From NCBI GenBank assembly GCA_963971425.1, contig OZ020525.1, positions 16,250,187-16,314,186 on the forward strand: DNA of 64,000 bases. The letters run 5' to 3'. Position 1 is the stretch's first letter. The number at the start of each line of letters is the position of its first letter. Positions 11,530 through 22,534 of the stretch are shown one piece after another. The notes under the pieces are model-generated. The model did no database searches. It was not told the origin of the DNA and saw only the letters and a program-made list of their open reading frames with translations. This DNA is from Bryoerythrophyllum caledonicum (taxonomy: Eukaryota; Streptophyta; Bryopsida; Pottiales; Pottiaceae). A program made the translations under genes and the position numbers.

Positions 11530-12185
11530 AAGGGAGATCTAGGAATAGGCCGGAAGAGATGCCATGGAGCATCAGTCACGTGCTCAAGAGGATCGCAAAA
11601 CTTTAGAAGAAGCATTGTAAAGAGGGAAAGAAGAGGCACTTTTGTTGGCAAAGGCTCGTGACATGCGTGCACGGCTCATTGAGCAAATGCAAATCATGGC
11701 ACGTAGCAAGTATCTTCAAGCTACTCTTTGTGCTTGGCGGCACTTTTGCAACAAATCTAGGAGGAAAAGAATAAGGGTTTTTTCACATGCTTGGCCACGG
11801 GCTAATCTTCAAAACATTTGTTTCGTTTCAAGCCTGATGAATCGAGAGAGAAAACTCTATGAGCAACGTCTTTCAACAGTGTTATGAAGGGCGTCACCAA
11901 GTGTCGGATCTTATTTGCATGATTAATATTTCTGTTATGTGCAGGCTCTACGTAGGGCGGCCCGGATGTGGCATGCTCGAACAATGCTTAAGCTCTTCAC
12001 AACATTCGTAGAAAGATGCGATCATACCAAACATACAATTGGATTGAGACTGTATGCCACGCACCACCGAAGCCGAACCTTACTCTTGTATGCTATTCAG
12101 GTGTGGTGGCGAGGAGCAATTCTCCGGCGAGAAGCCAAAGTCAAACTTCATAATTTCGAAGTCAAAACCCCAGGCTGCGTGTATC
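11530..12185 (+). pseudogene. SFI1-like / centrin-binding-repeat gene fragment
   Basis: Two blocks join over a plausible intron whose acceptor TGTGCAG ends at 11943. The first block has a charged coiled coil (KEEALLLAKARDMRARLIEQ) and LQATLCAWRHFCNKSRRKR; the second has ALRRAARMWHARTMLKLF and LLLYAIQVWWRGAILRREAK. Spaced Leu/Trp-Arg patterns like these are typical of SFI1-type helices that bind centrin. Two in-frame stops occur in the first part (before and after RDAMEHQSRAQEDRKTLEEAL). I read it as a captured host gene fragment inside Helitron-derived DNA; the family assignment is by pattern only. Confidence 0.5.
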
Positions 12186-12524
12186 ATCGTCCGACTTCCA
12201 CCCCGACTTCCCGATGAACCCCTGCACGTAGTCGATCCCAAAGAACCCTATCAAGTAGATAAACGACCAGGGTTGTTCGGCCATCCGTCCGTCCGGTAGT
12301 GTCCGTCCGTCCGGCTGTCCGTCCGGTAGAGGCTGCTGTCCGTCCGATAAGGGTCAACCCTAGTTTGACCATGACTCGAGGTAAATCAATTTACCCACTG
12401 CCACGAAGGCGATTACGTGGCTGACACGTCGTCAACAGGGTCGCGCACGTGCAGACAGTGGGGCGGGCGCGTGAAGGGAGCGGGCGCGTCCGGAGATGGG
12501 CCGGGCGCACACTGAAGGGGCCGG

Positions 12525-12724
12525 NNNNNNNNNNNNNNNNNNNNNNNNNNNNNNNNNNNNNNNNNNNNNNNNNNNNNNNNNNNNNNNNNNNNNNNNNNNN
12601 NNNNNNNNNNNNNNNNNNNNNNNNNNNNNNNNNNNNNNNNNNNNNNNNNNNNNNNNNNNNNNNNNNNNNNNNNNNNNNNNNNNNNNNNNNNNNNNNNNNN
12701 NNNNNNNNNNNNNNNNNNNNNNNN
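12525..12724. other. Assembly gap (200 N)
   Basis: A run of exactly 200 unknown bases. It is bordered on the left by GGGCGCGT-rich and on the right by ACGCGCCCGGCCC-rich sequence, inverted copies of each other, so the assembly probably failed in a GC-rich palindrome; the length is a placeholder. Confidence 0.98.
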
Positions 12725-12845
12725 GTACGCGCCCGGCCCTAATTGGAACGCGCCCGGCCCTTCATGAACGCGCCCGGTCCAGATTGGTACGCGCCCGGCC
12801 CCAAATGCTGCGCGCGCGGTCCGAAGGCACGCGCCCGCCCCTTGA
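12725..12845. repeat. GC-rich tandem ACGCGCCCGGCCC array
   Basis: About six copies of a unit of roughly 20 bases, each starting ACGCGCCCGGCCC or a variant, follow the gap; the inverted form lies left of the gap at 12455-12524. Confidence 0.7.
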
Positions 12846-13390
12846 TGTGACGTGGAAAGCCGTCTGACGTGTCGTGCACACGTGTTTTACCAGGGAGTAA
12901 GTTGAAAATTTGATTTAGGGTTCGTAATTTTTTTTTACACGCAACTGTCCGCCAAAAAGTGCTGTCCGTCCTGTCCGTCCGTCCTACTGTCCGTCCGTCC
13001 GCTGTCTTTGGGCCCCTGTCCGTCTATGTAGACAACCCTGTAAACGACAAAAGCTGCACCACCAGCGCCACAATCTCCTTGAGGCTCAGTATGTAGTGGT
13101 GTCGAGCTCCGGATCTTCTCCCTCCACGACCGCAACAACAGCGCTTCAAAAATAAAAACGATACAATAAAAATCTTGTTCGTCAACCCCGCGGGCAACGG
13201 CTGCGCGTCCGACGCCAGTGCATTCCGCACCTTCTCCCGCCGCTTCACCATCGCTGGCGACATCTTCTCCTCGTACTCCCCCATCACGTTGTCGCAAACC
13301 CTAACTGCGACCGTGGATGAAAGCTCGTTTTTCATCGGCGCATTCATCGGCGCGTTCATCCATCGGTGCGTTCATTTGTCATCCTGTAAT

Positions 13391-13420
13391 CTAGTGGGGT
13401 ACCTGTGTCCTCCGGACACA
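13391..13420 (-). other. Second Helitron 3' terminus (minus strand)
   Basis: On the minus strand a perfect 7-bp hairpin (TGTGTCC-GGA-GGACACA) is followed nine bases later by CTAG. The AGGTACCCCACTAG tail matches the terminus at 10306. It is a second end of the same Helitron family in the same orientation. The base after CTAG is A and not T, so the insertion site is not textbook. Confidence 0.55.
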
Positions 13421-13562
13421 ACATTTTTTTTGTTGAGTCCCCACCTCCTCGTTCCCTAGCCTTTTCCCTCCAATCCATCGTCCTCCCGTCCTTGTTCCCC
13501 TGTCCTCCGTCCCGTCCCCGTCCCCCATCCCCATTCCCCGTTCCCGTCCTCGTCCCCGTCCT

Positions 13563-13675
13563 TTTATCCAAAACCCTAACTTTTAGCTTTTAGCTTTTCA
13601 TTTAATCCAAAACCCTAACTTTTAGCTTTTAGCTTTTCATTTTATCCAAAACCCTAACTTTTAGCTTTTCATGCA
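13563..13675 (+). repeat. Tandem repeat with CCAAAACCCTAACTTTTAGC units
   Basis: Three units of about 45 bases, each ATCCAAAACCCTAAC followed by one or two TTTTAGC copies and TTTTCAT. CCCTAA occurs once per unit, so this is not telomeric repeat. Confidence 0.8.
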
Positions 13676-13759
13676 AAAGTGTTTTTCATTGGCGTGTTCA
13701 TCCATCCAACGTGTTTATCATCCGACGCGTTCATCCAAAGGATCACCCTTCATCCAAGA

Positions 13760-13925
13760 TTCTTTTATAATAAGAGATTATGTTATTAGTATGTTATTAT
13801 TAAATTATTATGTTATATTCTTATGTTATAAAATAATATTATTATGTTATATTATTTTATTATGTTATATTATTTTATTATGTTATTATTTTATTATGTT
13901 ATTATGTTATTATTATGTTATTATA
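13760..13925. repeat. AT-rich TTATTATGTTA microsatellite
   Basis: An array of TTATTATG, TTATATTATTTTA and variants, matching the shorter array at 10205-10305. Confidence 0.85.
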
Positions 13926-14130
13926 CTATAATTTTGGTTTTGAGTACAACTTGTAAAAACTTATCTACATCAATTCCCGTGTCTTCTATTTTGAAACAAG
14001 CCACACTATTTCTAATGGACATGATTTGATGTCGTTGAAAAATTCAAGTGGACCACTTTAATTTGCGTTTAATGAAATTATTGTAGGAAATTTCAAATAG
14101 TCTAGTCTACACTATATTCAGGGAACGGTG

Positions 14131-15485
14131 TAACTAACTACTACACACTACTCCACTAGTTAGCTGTCCTATTCATTCCTTGATCTACTATCCGGATCCT
14201 TCCAGATTCCAGAGTTCTTACAATCAGTTTCCGGATCCTGGATAACTTCAGACGGAGTTCCTGCCAGAGTTTTTAAACGAGTGGTCGGGTGCTACTGATC
14301 CTATTTTGTGTAAGTGGCCGGATTCCCCACTCTCTTATGCTTTAAAGTGGTTAGACATCCACTGCCCCACACTTATAGTGGCTGGACACCCACTCTCCCT
14401 ACTCCGTTAACTGGTGGTTGATTTGTTGCTGCTAGATCCACACCTCACATCATCCGGATGGCCCTCCGGATGCGGTCACGCAAAGGTTGATCCGGACTAC
14501 AACGACATTCCGGTTGGTACTACGGTGGTTCTACTGAATGAGTGTTACTGTTTTGAAAATAGACTTCCTTCTAGACATACACACCGGACTTTTTCCTATC
14601 GTAAGGGAAAATTCCGGCCTCAACCAAAATCCGGGTTCACACGAGTATCGTGTGCCCTAGGAACTACGAGGCCGCAGTACATTCCTTCCTCCCTCCTGGC
14701 TACTTCCGATCCTTGCAAACAGCCAGGTCTGTACCTTATCTCTCCAACAACTCTTCCGGGCGATCTTCCAATGCAAGCCCCAACCGGTCGTTCTAAATGC
14801 AACTCGTGCAACACTCATACATAAGTACTTAAATCACAATACACCAACCACAAATGGATCTGTTCCCTCATAGGAAAGAAAACTTAATCATCACAAGTTC
14901 AAGAAGAGAAAATGCGATAGAGGGAAAATACTCTTCATGAGAGAAAACAAGATGATGAACTGACTAAAACTCATCTATTAAGTACTAACTAAACTCCTGA
15001 ATCTAAAAGCCTATCTTATCCGCTTAAAATCCGGGAAATCTTATCCCTAAAAGTAAAAAGATCTTATCCCTAAAAATCCGGATTTCAAATCTCAGATCCA
15101 AAATTTATGGATCTGAGATCCATTTTTTCTGCTTCTAACTAATAAATCAGTTCAGGGTATTCTTTAGCCTAGGGGTTGGTAGCCGGGTGCAACCTTGAGC
15201 TCCATCGTTAATCGCTGCTAAACCTAGATGAGTGAAAACCCTAACTATGGAATAATCTGGTTCTTCTTCCTAAGGCTCCTACGCCTAAGAGTTATCTCTT
15301 ATACGGTTGTACTAGCCTACGGCTGCTCCAAAGAAGACGCTGGCGGCTTCGGCGTAGACTCGGGCTCCTCGTCCTTTTGTCCGGAAAAAGTTTCCGTATC
15401 TCCCGCTCTTGGTGTGCCGGTCTGTGGTGAAGGTGGTCGGACTCGAGGGTTGGGTAGGTCTCAAAACTTCCGTTTGGGGCTGACA
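14131..15485. other. No gene recognised; CCGGAT-rich retroelement flank
   Basis: No reading frame here matches a family. TCCGGAT and related words recur, as they do at 20280-20440, and may be parts of the same retroelement that carries the minus-strand frames between 15490 and 20165. Confidence 0.5.
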
Positions 15486-15489
15486 TCCA

Positions 15490-16010
15490 TGTCAGTCACT
15501 GCTTGGCTCTGAAGTGGAAGAGTCGCCCGCAGTTGAACTGGAGAGGGAGACTCTGACGGAATCCGGAAGAGCAGAGGGGATTCCTGGCGGAGGCCTTCCG
15601 GCATAACACTCAGCCACTTCTGGAGGGTCTCTGTGCTTAGAAAGGGTGCCAATGACGTCATTGAAATCTTTGACCGGTATCTGTAGTGTTTCGGCTACAG
15701 GTCCGGGTGGAGTTCCGGATGGCCCGCCTTTGGCCGGTGTCGCAAGTATTGCCTCTGGAATTGGAACCTCGGGTGCCTTTGGAGCTGCGGGGGTCAGGTT
15801 TTTTACCAACTCCTAGATCTTTTTCCAAGTCTCCTCCATCTTCTAGATGAGGTCCAAGAGAAACCGGATGATTTGCTCTCTGTTGAGCTTCTCATCCATC
15901 TCCAGGTTCTCAGAGTAGAGGAGAGCCCGGTTGATGGTATCTTCCGGAAAGTCGAGGGCGGCGCTGTCGAATAGAGATGAGCACGCTTTGAGAATACGCA
16001 AGGTATCTGG
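15490..16010 (-). pseudogene. Gag-like Pro-rich fragment of a decayed retroelement
   Basis: On the minus strand the reading runs LDFPEDTINRALLYSENLEM and LNREQIIRFLLDLI, then after two stops a Pro/Ala-rich tail (VKNLTPAAPKAPEVPIPEAI). A helical block followed by a Pro-rich tail fits the gag-like proteins of plant non-autonomous LTR elements. No catalytic domain is visible. The same strand carries a related frame at 18990-20165. Confidence 0.35.
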
Positions 16011-16099
16011 CTGCGACTTTTAACAGTCTGTTGTGCAGTTCTGTCAAATCTTGTAATCTTCAATCTTCAGTCTTCAGTGTTTAAACTCTTTTCTATTGG

Positions 16100-17330
16100 C
16101 CTATCCTGTGGTGGCTCTAAATGGGTTAAAGATAAAGGTAAGGTGATAAGAACTCACGGCCTCGGACGACTAAAACGGGACGGCCGGACCACGAGTTGAA
16201 ATCGCCCGAAAGATTGGCTCCTAAATTTGAAACCCAGGGTGATCAGCAATCGCACTTCACCGGTGGGAACAATATAAATACGACCGTGTGGGTGATCAAC
16301 CTCACTTCGCTGCAACAAAATTTACGAAGTAGAATTGAAAACAACTAGCCTCCAAATCCGGCTGGGAATAACAAAATAAAGACAACAAGCCTCGAAATCC
16401 GGCTAGGAATAACATGCCACAAGCCACAACACACAAGTCTTCATGTCTTCTTGTCTTCAAATCTTGAAGTGTTCAAAAATACAAAGAAACTCTAAAGAAG
16501 TGTTCAAAAACACAATGTAAAAGCTTCCACCAAGGTTGTAATCTTCAAACAGATGCCATAGATGACTCAAAACTCCAAATATTAAGTGTAGTAATTCATT
16601 GGAAAGCTAATACAAATACCTAACACTCTTTTAAATTTCAAGCCATTTTAAATTACTGTCCAAAAGTTATATGAGTTCAAAGTTCCACCCTTTCTAGATA
16701 TTCAGTCGCTTGTAATTTCTTTTTTAAAACTCCAAATCTCAATTGTAATATTTTTTTGAAGATCTGTGATAATAGGACACACACTTTCCAAATTTCAAAC
16801 CATTATAAACTACTGTCCAAAAGTTATGGCTTGTTGAAACCTCTGACCTCTCAATGGATGGCCTCGGGTTTTCACAATTTCAAACCTTCATAACTTTTGC
16901 AATACAATTCCAATCAACTTCAATGATAAGTTTTGGAAAGCTAAAAAAAAGTTTTACAACTTCTAAAATTCTCAAAGAGAGACGCAAAAACTACGAACTT
17001 TGGTGGTCGCCTGAATCTCTGCTTCTCTTTGTTAGGTGGCAGCAAACCCTCTTCCATTCACACGCTTGTAACTTTTTGTCCACAATTCTAAATAAATAAA
17101 AAATAATTTCTATGAAAGCATATCTCAAGAGAAAGAAATCCTCAAAATTTCATTCCAAAATGTTTTTCACAATCCGAGTTATCGCTTATCAAACCCTGAG
17201 CTCTCTACACTCACACATATTTTACTCTAAAAGCACACTAACCCTTTTTCCTTCAAAAATCCGACTAAGAGGGGGAGAGAAGATGCCTACCTACCCTGTA
17301 GACCTCTAAGGTGAATGAGATCAACCCATG
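16100..17330. repeat. Possible LTR-like repeat region
   Basis: Repeated words such as CTGTCCAAAAGTTATGG (about 16660 and 16815), TTGGAAAGCTAA (about 16600 and 16935) and CAAATTTCAAACCA recur, a texture I also see in the gypsy LTR at the left. Two CCTCxAAATCCGGCTxGGAA copies occur at about 16350 and 16390. No LTR ends were defined. Confidence 0.3.
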
Positions 17331-18558
17331 TGTATATTACATGGGCCTCAAAACATCCATTGGCTTTAGAAAAACTCAAAAGATAAATACATATTTATCT
17401 TTTAAGGTCAACAAACCTCTAGAGTTCTAACTAAGAGGTAAACTATCCTCTATCTACTATCTTTTAATTTTTAACATTCAAATGGAACACAAAATACTTA
17501 TATTTAGTACAAAGCTTCAATCAAAATCAAGTAGAGGTAAAAATTAAAGTCAAAGAAGAATGCTACTCCATCTGTAAGAACTTGAGGATGTGTTTCAGAG
17601 TGATTGCGATGTAATCTGCATGTTGAGTCTTTGTCAAACGATTCACTGGCCCTTCTAACCAACGATGGTGGTCAACGTTTACCTCGATTGGCCTTGGTAT
17701 ATAAAAGTAATGGTTTTTGTTCAGGCCCTCGAAACTTCCTTCAAATGTCACTTCAGGGGTGCCTGATTCAACACATCTAGTTTGAAATAAGATTACTAAA
17801 ACACGAGTGTCCCTTTAGAGATTATCATGCCAACGCCGCACAATACGAGGCAGCTTCAACGGACGAGAAGATCCAACTTCATCTTGTGGGTGGAATGTCA
17901 ATGGTGGGATGAAAGCACACTACGGTTGTACGAATTTGTAGTCACGGCACAATTTCAGGGCCTGGTACAAGTTTGGATTCAATTTTAGACTAGATTTTTT
18001 AATATTTTGGAGAAATTTTTTAGCAGGTATAGTCCTACATCTTGCATACATTGAAGAATAGAAATAAAAATAATCATTGCATAAAATAAAACCCTCAAAA
18101 TGAATACAAACATAAAACGTTGGTACTGTCACAGTTTAGGTTTCACATGTTTGTACTCAGTATGATGATTTTTAGTTATCATTTTTACATTTTAAATAAC
18201 TATATATGATCCCCTATTCTTTGGCTACCACGCCTTGCTATTTGTATAGATAAAATGATAGCCAATAAATAATAAATGTAATAGATGTGTTTTTTTTTGG
18301 GATCTAAAACATGAGTTTAAAGTCTTTTTTTTCCATTTTTTTTAAAGATTACCGTTTAGGGACTATATGTCTAGGGCGGCCAACAATTGAATTTTGAAAA
18401 AAACAAATTATTTCTCCTCATTTCTTGCATTGAAGATTATACTCCCTATTTTGCCATAGTTTTGTTAAAATTCTCAATGTGTGAATTGAAATTGGATGTC
18501 AGTAGGTACAGCAAATCCACCATGTGCACGATAGGAAAGATATCCATAAACCCAATTT
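17331..18558. other. No gene recognised
   Basis: AT-rich sequence with short open frames only; none resembles a known family on either strand. Confidence 0.5.
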
Positions 18559-18765
18559 TTATTTGGAGACTTTAAATATTGTACAATTTGTACATGTTGT
18601 ACAATTTGTACAACGGCCAGGGGTCGACCGTAGTGTGCGATTAACCGGTGTAGAAACCGGCGGCTGGGATGGTTGAACTGGCAACTGAGACAAGGAAAGT
18701 TGTAAATCTGCCTTCGGTTCAGACTCTAGATCTAGTGACTCCATAAAAACCTTCCAGTTCGACAT
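18559..18765 (-). pseudogene. Short Pro/Ser-rich frame, likely retroelement remnant
   Basis: A 68-codon minus-strand frame with SLSQLPVQPSQPPVSTPVN and a small tandem of TGTACAA words near its end. It lies just downstream, in the direction of transcription, of the gag-like frame at 18990-20165 and could be its C-terminal part. No domain recognised. Confidence 0.25.
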
Positions 18766-18989
18766 ATTAGTTCGAACTTCAAATCCAAATACAAAGTCTA
18801 AGAACGTAAAAGAATTCTTTGAATTGGTGAATATTGTTTACGGCTTTCGCCTTTTAAATAATTCCATGAGCAATAACCGTCACCTTGAAGCTACTGGAAG
18901 CGTTATCAATAAGTTTCATCCTTCTAATCAAAGATTTTATTAAAATGAAAAAAGATATATGTTTTAGACACTATAGATATTTACAGTAG

Positions 18990-20165
18990 GACAATGCGTA
19001 CTTCCATTAAGGCCTGAGCGGAGGCAACGACCTTTGCTTCCGCCTCGGCCCTTGCTTGTTGGGCCTCCTCTTGAGCAGCCTCCGCCTTCTCCACCTTCTT
19101 CCAGAGCCGGACATTGGTCTGAGTGATGATGGTTTGTTGCTGCTCCTATTGTCGGACCAAGGCTTCCTTGGTCATAAGCTCCTTAAGTCGTGGGATGAAA
19201 TCCACGGAGTCGTTCGTCCCCACCTCTTCCATGATGGCCATTATCATAGCGGTCCGCTCCCTGATATCTCCATTTTGAATCATTGCCTACCAGATCACAT
19301 GCTAGCACAGCTCCGCTACGTCCCCCGGAATGCGGCCGGTCATTGTTGGAGGAAAAGTTGGTCCCGACTCTACTCCGTTGTTGTAGGGTTCGGCTGGTGG
19401 TGCTCCGGAGGGTGGTACCTCGGTCGGGCTCTGGGTCTCCATCTCTTTCGGAGGCTGGCTCGGACCGGTGGGTTCCAGAGTCTTCTGGACTGACCTGCTC
19501 TGCTTCCGGGATCTCTTGGTGACGAGTGGGGATGATGATGTCTGCGACTTTGAATCCTCCGAGGCCTCCTTCTCGTCGTCCGTCTCCCACCCACCGTAAG
19601 ACCGGATACTTAGCAGTTTGTCGAACTCGTCATGTTCCTCTAGACTCAACATCTTCTTCTTGGCGTACATGTGCGCCACATAAGCTGAGAGGAGTATTGC
19701 TGTCTTTCGGGCCTTAGGAAGGTTCTTGACCATCCGGTTGATCTGGTCTCCCATCACGGCCACCCAATCCACCGTATGCTTTCCTCTCATCGCTCCTAGG
19801 ATCAAACTAGCTAACTTCGCCACTACCCTCTTCGGCTTCTCTAGATGGAAGATAGGGTTTAGGAAGTCGATGACTAACCTGGCGTCCGGATCCGTAAGGT
19901 CGCCAAAGACGTACCCGTCCTTAGAGTTGGCCTTCTACATGAACTCTTCCTTCAGCAGATCGTCGTTGCGCTCTGCCACCTTGACAACCCCGTATCGGAA
20001 GCCGTAGATATCCCTCTAGACCGCTGCACTCCATTCTTCCGGATGCGCCCGAATGCGTCCCTCGTACTGGTTCGGCGGCGTCCCTACGAGCTCCATCACC
20101 ATCGCTTCACTCAGGAATGCCCACGGCACTCCGACTTATCCTACGTTGTGGGAAGGCATTCCTAC
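18990..20165 (-). pseudogene. Gag-like coiled-coil protein of a decayed retroelement
   Basis: The minus-strand reading starts near 20165 and includes MVMELVGTPPNQYEGRIRAH, VFGDLTDPDARLVIDFLNPI, AKLASLILGAMRGKHTVDW and AYVAHMYAKKKMLSLEEHDE. A Ser/Pro-rich linker follows, then an Ala/Glu coiled coil (KVEKAEAAQEEAQQARAEAE). Stops interrupt it near 20015, 19937 and 19148. A helical domain, linker and coiled coil without enzyme motifs resembles the gag-like proteins of large non-autonomous plant LTR elements. Family not certain. Confidence 0.4.
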
Positions 20166-20613
20166 TCACTTCCAGACACTAGCAATAAATCCGGAAAGAA
20201 ATGGGAGAAAATTAAAACAAATAGGTAGTACGCTTTGTTTTAATAGCATAAATAGGCCCTAGGAAGGAATAAGCTTTCGCTACTAAACCGGCATCCTTAA
20301 ACATGACAGTTCCGGTGCTTTTCTGGAAGTCCAGAAACCGGGGTACGGAGGAGTCCAGAACCGGTCGTAACGATCCGGACGATATTTGGATCCGGAACCA
20401 TCATTATGACCCCAACGGTATCCGTACATCGTGCTAAATATATAATGCGTCCGCCAGCAGAGGGCGCCATCATTCTCGTTTGTCGTTTCCTGCGCTCTCT
20501 GCTCTCTTCTGCTTTCCTATGCCTTTAGTCTTCTGATTCTCTAGTAGAGAAGTAGTCTAGAAACAAGGGCTAGTTTTTAACGTCTCTAATATAGAAGTAG
20601 TCTAGAAACAAGG

Positions 20614-20952
20614 TTAAAAAGAATGCAACTGGCGGCCTTGTCTTCCACGTTCATCAATTTTGTCAACTGATGGTGCAACCAGTGATACTAAAAGCCAACT
20701 TCCAGCTATTAATGGTTTTTTGGACCCTAATCTTGGAAGCTTGTGATCTTTGCACATCACATTCCTAAGAGGTTTAAGCCCATTAGTAGGATTTGCCTCT
20801 GAATCCTCTGTAGTATTGTCTGGTGCATTAGGAAAGCACAAAATGATGTGGCCTTCAACAATGTTTGGTGGTCTAAACAGAAGCTCCACGCTAAACTTTG
20901 GCTCGGTCTCATCGATTATGGTAGGGTTGCTTGGTCCAAGAGTCCAAGACAC
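20614..20952 (-). CDS. Hypothetical 112-residue frame
   Basis: Open minus-strand frame containing SWTLGPSNPTIIDETEPKFS and FSVELLFRPPNIVEGHIILC. I do not recognise it. Frames on the plus strand overlap it and none is clearly better. It could be an exon or a transposon remnant; the region borders the duplicated vWA upstream segment that starts at about 21145. Confidence 0.2.
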   Translation of the reverse strand: MSWTLGPSNPTIIDETEPKFSVELLFRPPNIVEGHIILCFPNAPDNTTEDSEANPTNGLKPLRNVMCKDHKLPRLGSKKPLIAGSWLLVSLVAPSVDKIDERGRQGRQLHSF

Positions 20953-21863
20953 AAGCCAAGAGTGGTCAAGCTTTGGAGAATGAAAAGCTCAGGAAATGCT
21001 TCAAGGATTTGTGGTGCTTCAACGAGGTGCTTGCCTTGTGGGTGGATGAACACTCTCACTAGGAACTTTGTGACAATAGCTGTCATAGTGATAACCCTAA
21101 CTCTACACCCTTTTAGTGTAATGGTACAAATTAGCAAATCTCGTTGCTGATCTGGCCCACTGACAGGTGCCTACTGAGAATTTCTTGCAGACCATGGGGC
21201 TCTGTTCATAGGTCTCATTGGCTGTGAATCTGCAGGCATACTCCAGTCTAACTCACACGATACTCGGTACCGACACTGCCTTTGTTCAATTTTTAAATGA
21301 GACCTTGTATGGTACGATACCTAGCAAAAATCTAAGGAAACAGCGGTTACTTATCAGAGGAAATTCTGCTAACCTGCTTCAGAACCTCATATGACCAGGG
21401 TTGTCTGCAAGTGTCTGCACCGTTCCTCAGCGTGTCTGCCCGATACGCCCCATGTCTACCACGTCGTTAATACTATTCGAGCATCTTTGGGCATATTCAA
21501 AGAACTACCATAAAATCTTGAGGAATAATACACCAAGAGTGTGGATACGTCCGTCATGTCCGTTAGGGACAACTGAAGGTCCATGTCGACTCTCCTGCAT
21601 ATGGCCCACGACACTATTAAGCACATGTCTCTGAAATCTATCTGTACAAGCATCACTGTTCAGGTCGGGAAAAGGAGTCATGTCGAGAGTTTTGTGATTT
21701 TCCTGGAATTTGAACGAACAGTTCCAAGCTCCCGAGCCGTGTACTACAGACAATCTACAGTCTGTACGATTACAAGTTACTACAGACAATCTGCAGTCTG
21801 TATGATGACAAGGTTGTAATTTTATCAAACTTTATATTGTGACGGTAATTTGCTTCATGCTGA

Positions 21864-22534
21864 CACAAGGGGCCGCAGGAGGTATTACCACTTGAAGACA
21901 CAGTAAACACCACACTTTTCCTAGGTCTGCCTAATGAGCATGTGGTAACTTGCATTCCTTGAGCAAAAAAAAGGCTTCTTTTACTACTTCTAAGATCCAC
22001 TAAGAAAGTAATTGCTTGTGTTTTGACATATCACATTACCATGAGTGCAAATCATGTGTGAAAGTCATGTGAGAAAGTCATGTGTCAATGTTCCATGTGT
22101 GAAATCATGGTTGCTTCTTTATTCCATATCGTTTGTCTCGGGCAAGTGAAGGGAGGGGTATAAGTAGGGGAGGTGGCTTCAAGAGAGTTACTTGCGTGGA
22201 CATGGTTAATTCTAGCTATCCACTTGTTAGGATTAATTTGAGTTCATATTTTGTGGGCATGGCTTGCTAAGTTCTGAAGTCATGGACTGAAACTGTTTAG
22301 TTGAAATTAGAAGATTGACATGGAACCCTATGTGTGAATATTGAAGAAATTATCATATGTGAAAACAAACCAATTTACCATGTGAAAATTCCTTGAAGAT
22401 TCCCAGAAATCATGTGGTACTGTCGCATTTTTCCCACATGGGGTGACTTTACCACATTAGTGTTATTCTTTGTTAAATAAGGAGAGAAAAACAATTGGTT
22501 TACCATGTGGTAATGCCTCCTGCAGCCCCTTGTG
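21864..22534 (+). mobile_element. 671-bp non-autonomous element, copy 1
   Basis: Ends are CACAAGGGGCCGCAGGAGG on the left and the inverted form on the right (GCAGCCCCTTGTG). It is flanked by TGA (21861-21863 and 22535-22537). The empty site is visible in the paralogue near 51590, where the same flank reads CATGCTGAAGCTACA without the insert. Inner parts are rich in ACCACATG / CATGTGGT and CACATGTGAA words. A 3-bp duplication and CAC-starting ends fit the CACTA (EnSpm) group in the broad sense. No protein is encoded. Confidence 0.9.

Larger units (their letters stand above)
12268..13040. mobile_element. Non-autonomous hAT-type element (773 bp including a gap)
   Basis: Ends are CAGGGTTGT on the left and ACAACCCTG on the right, flanked by the identical 8-mers TAAACGAC (12260-12267 and 13041-13048). 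An 8-bp duplication and CAGGG ends are diagnostic of hAT transposons. Removing the element and one 8-mer restores the HMG-CoA reductase frame, which confirms the borders. Inside are GTCCGTCC arrays at both ends and GC-rich repeats around the gap; no protein is encoded. Confidence 0.9.
12150..13345 (-). pseudogene. HMG-CoA reductase N-terminal fragment, split by a transposon
   Basis: On the minus strand the reading starts near 13345 and contains ALASDAQPLPAGLTNKIF, then SWREKIRSSTPLH and LKEIVALVVQLLSF, resuming beyond the inserted element as IYLIGFFGIDYVQGFIGKSG. This order matches the plant HMG-CoA reductase anchor: the conserved start of the first membrane helix, the WRxKIRxSTPLH loop and the second helix ending LGFFGIDFVQ. 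The full enzyme makes mevalonate in the ER membrane. Only the anchor is here; the catalytic domain is absent. One frameshift lies near 13130 and another near 13080. The 773-bp element at 12268-13040 lies between the codons for F and Y of the second helix region. Confidence 0.8.
10101..14130. mobile_element. TA-flanked block with inverted ends (CACCGTTC)
   Basis: The left end CACCGTTCACTGAATATAG at 10101 and the right end, which reads CACCGTTCCCTGAATATAG on the other strand ending at 14130, are inverted copies; both are flanked by TA. A GTGGACCAC-containing stretch also occurs near both ends (about 10190 and 14050). The same end sequence starts a 0.3-kb insertion at 48035. This suggests a TA-inserting DNA transposon family, here swollen by Helitron sequence and gene fragments. 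The alternative is two separate fragments in inverted order. Confidence 0.5.

Noticed and set aside
12449-12867. Open frames crossing the first gap
   Set aside because: They are open only because the unknown bases cannot contain a stop; the known parts are GC-rich tandem repeats.
13563-13675. Telomere-like CCCTAA words
   Set aside because: CCCTAA occurs once per 45-base unit and is not a tandem telomeric repeat.
20848-21150. Plus-strand 100-codon frame over the hypothetical minus-strand frame
   Set aside because: No recognisable family and biased composition; it overlaps a slightly longer open frame on the other strand, so neither is called with confidence.
21390-21420. CAGGGTTGTCTGC as a hAT end near 21390 and 50977
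   Set aside because: The sequence is part of the vWA duplication in both places, and no matching inverted end with an 8-bp duplication was found.
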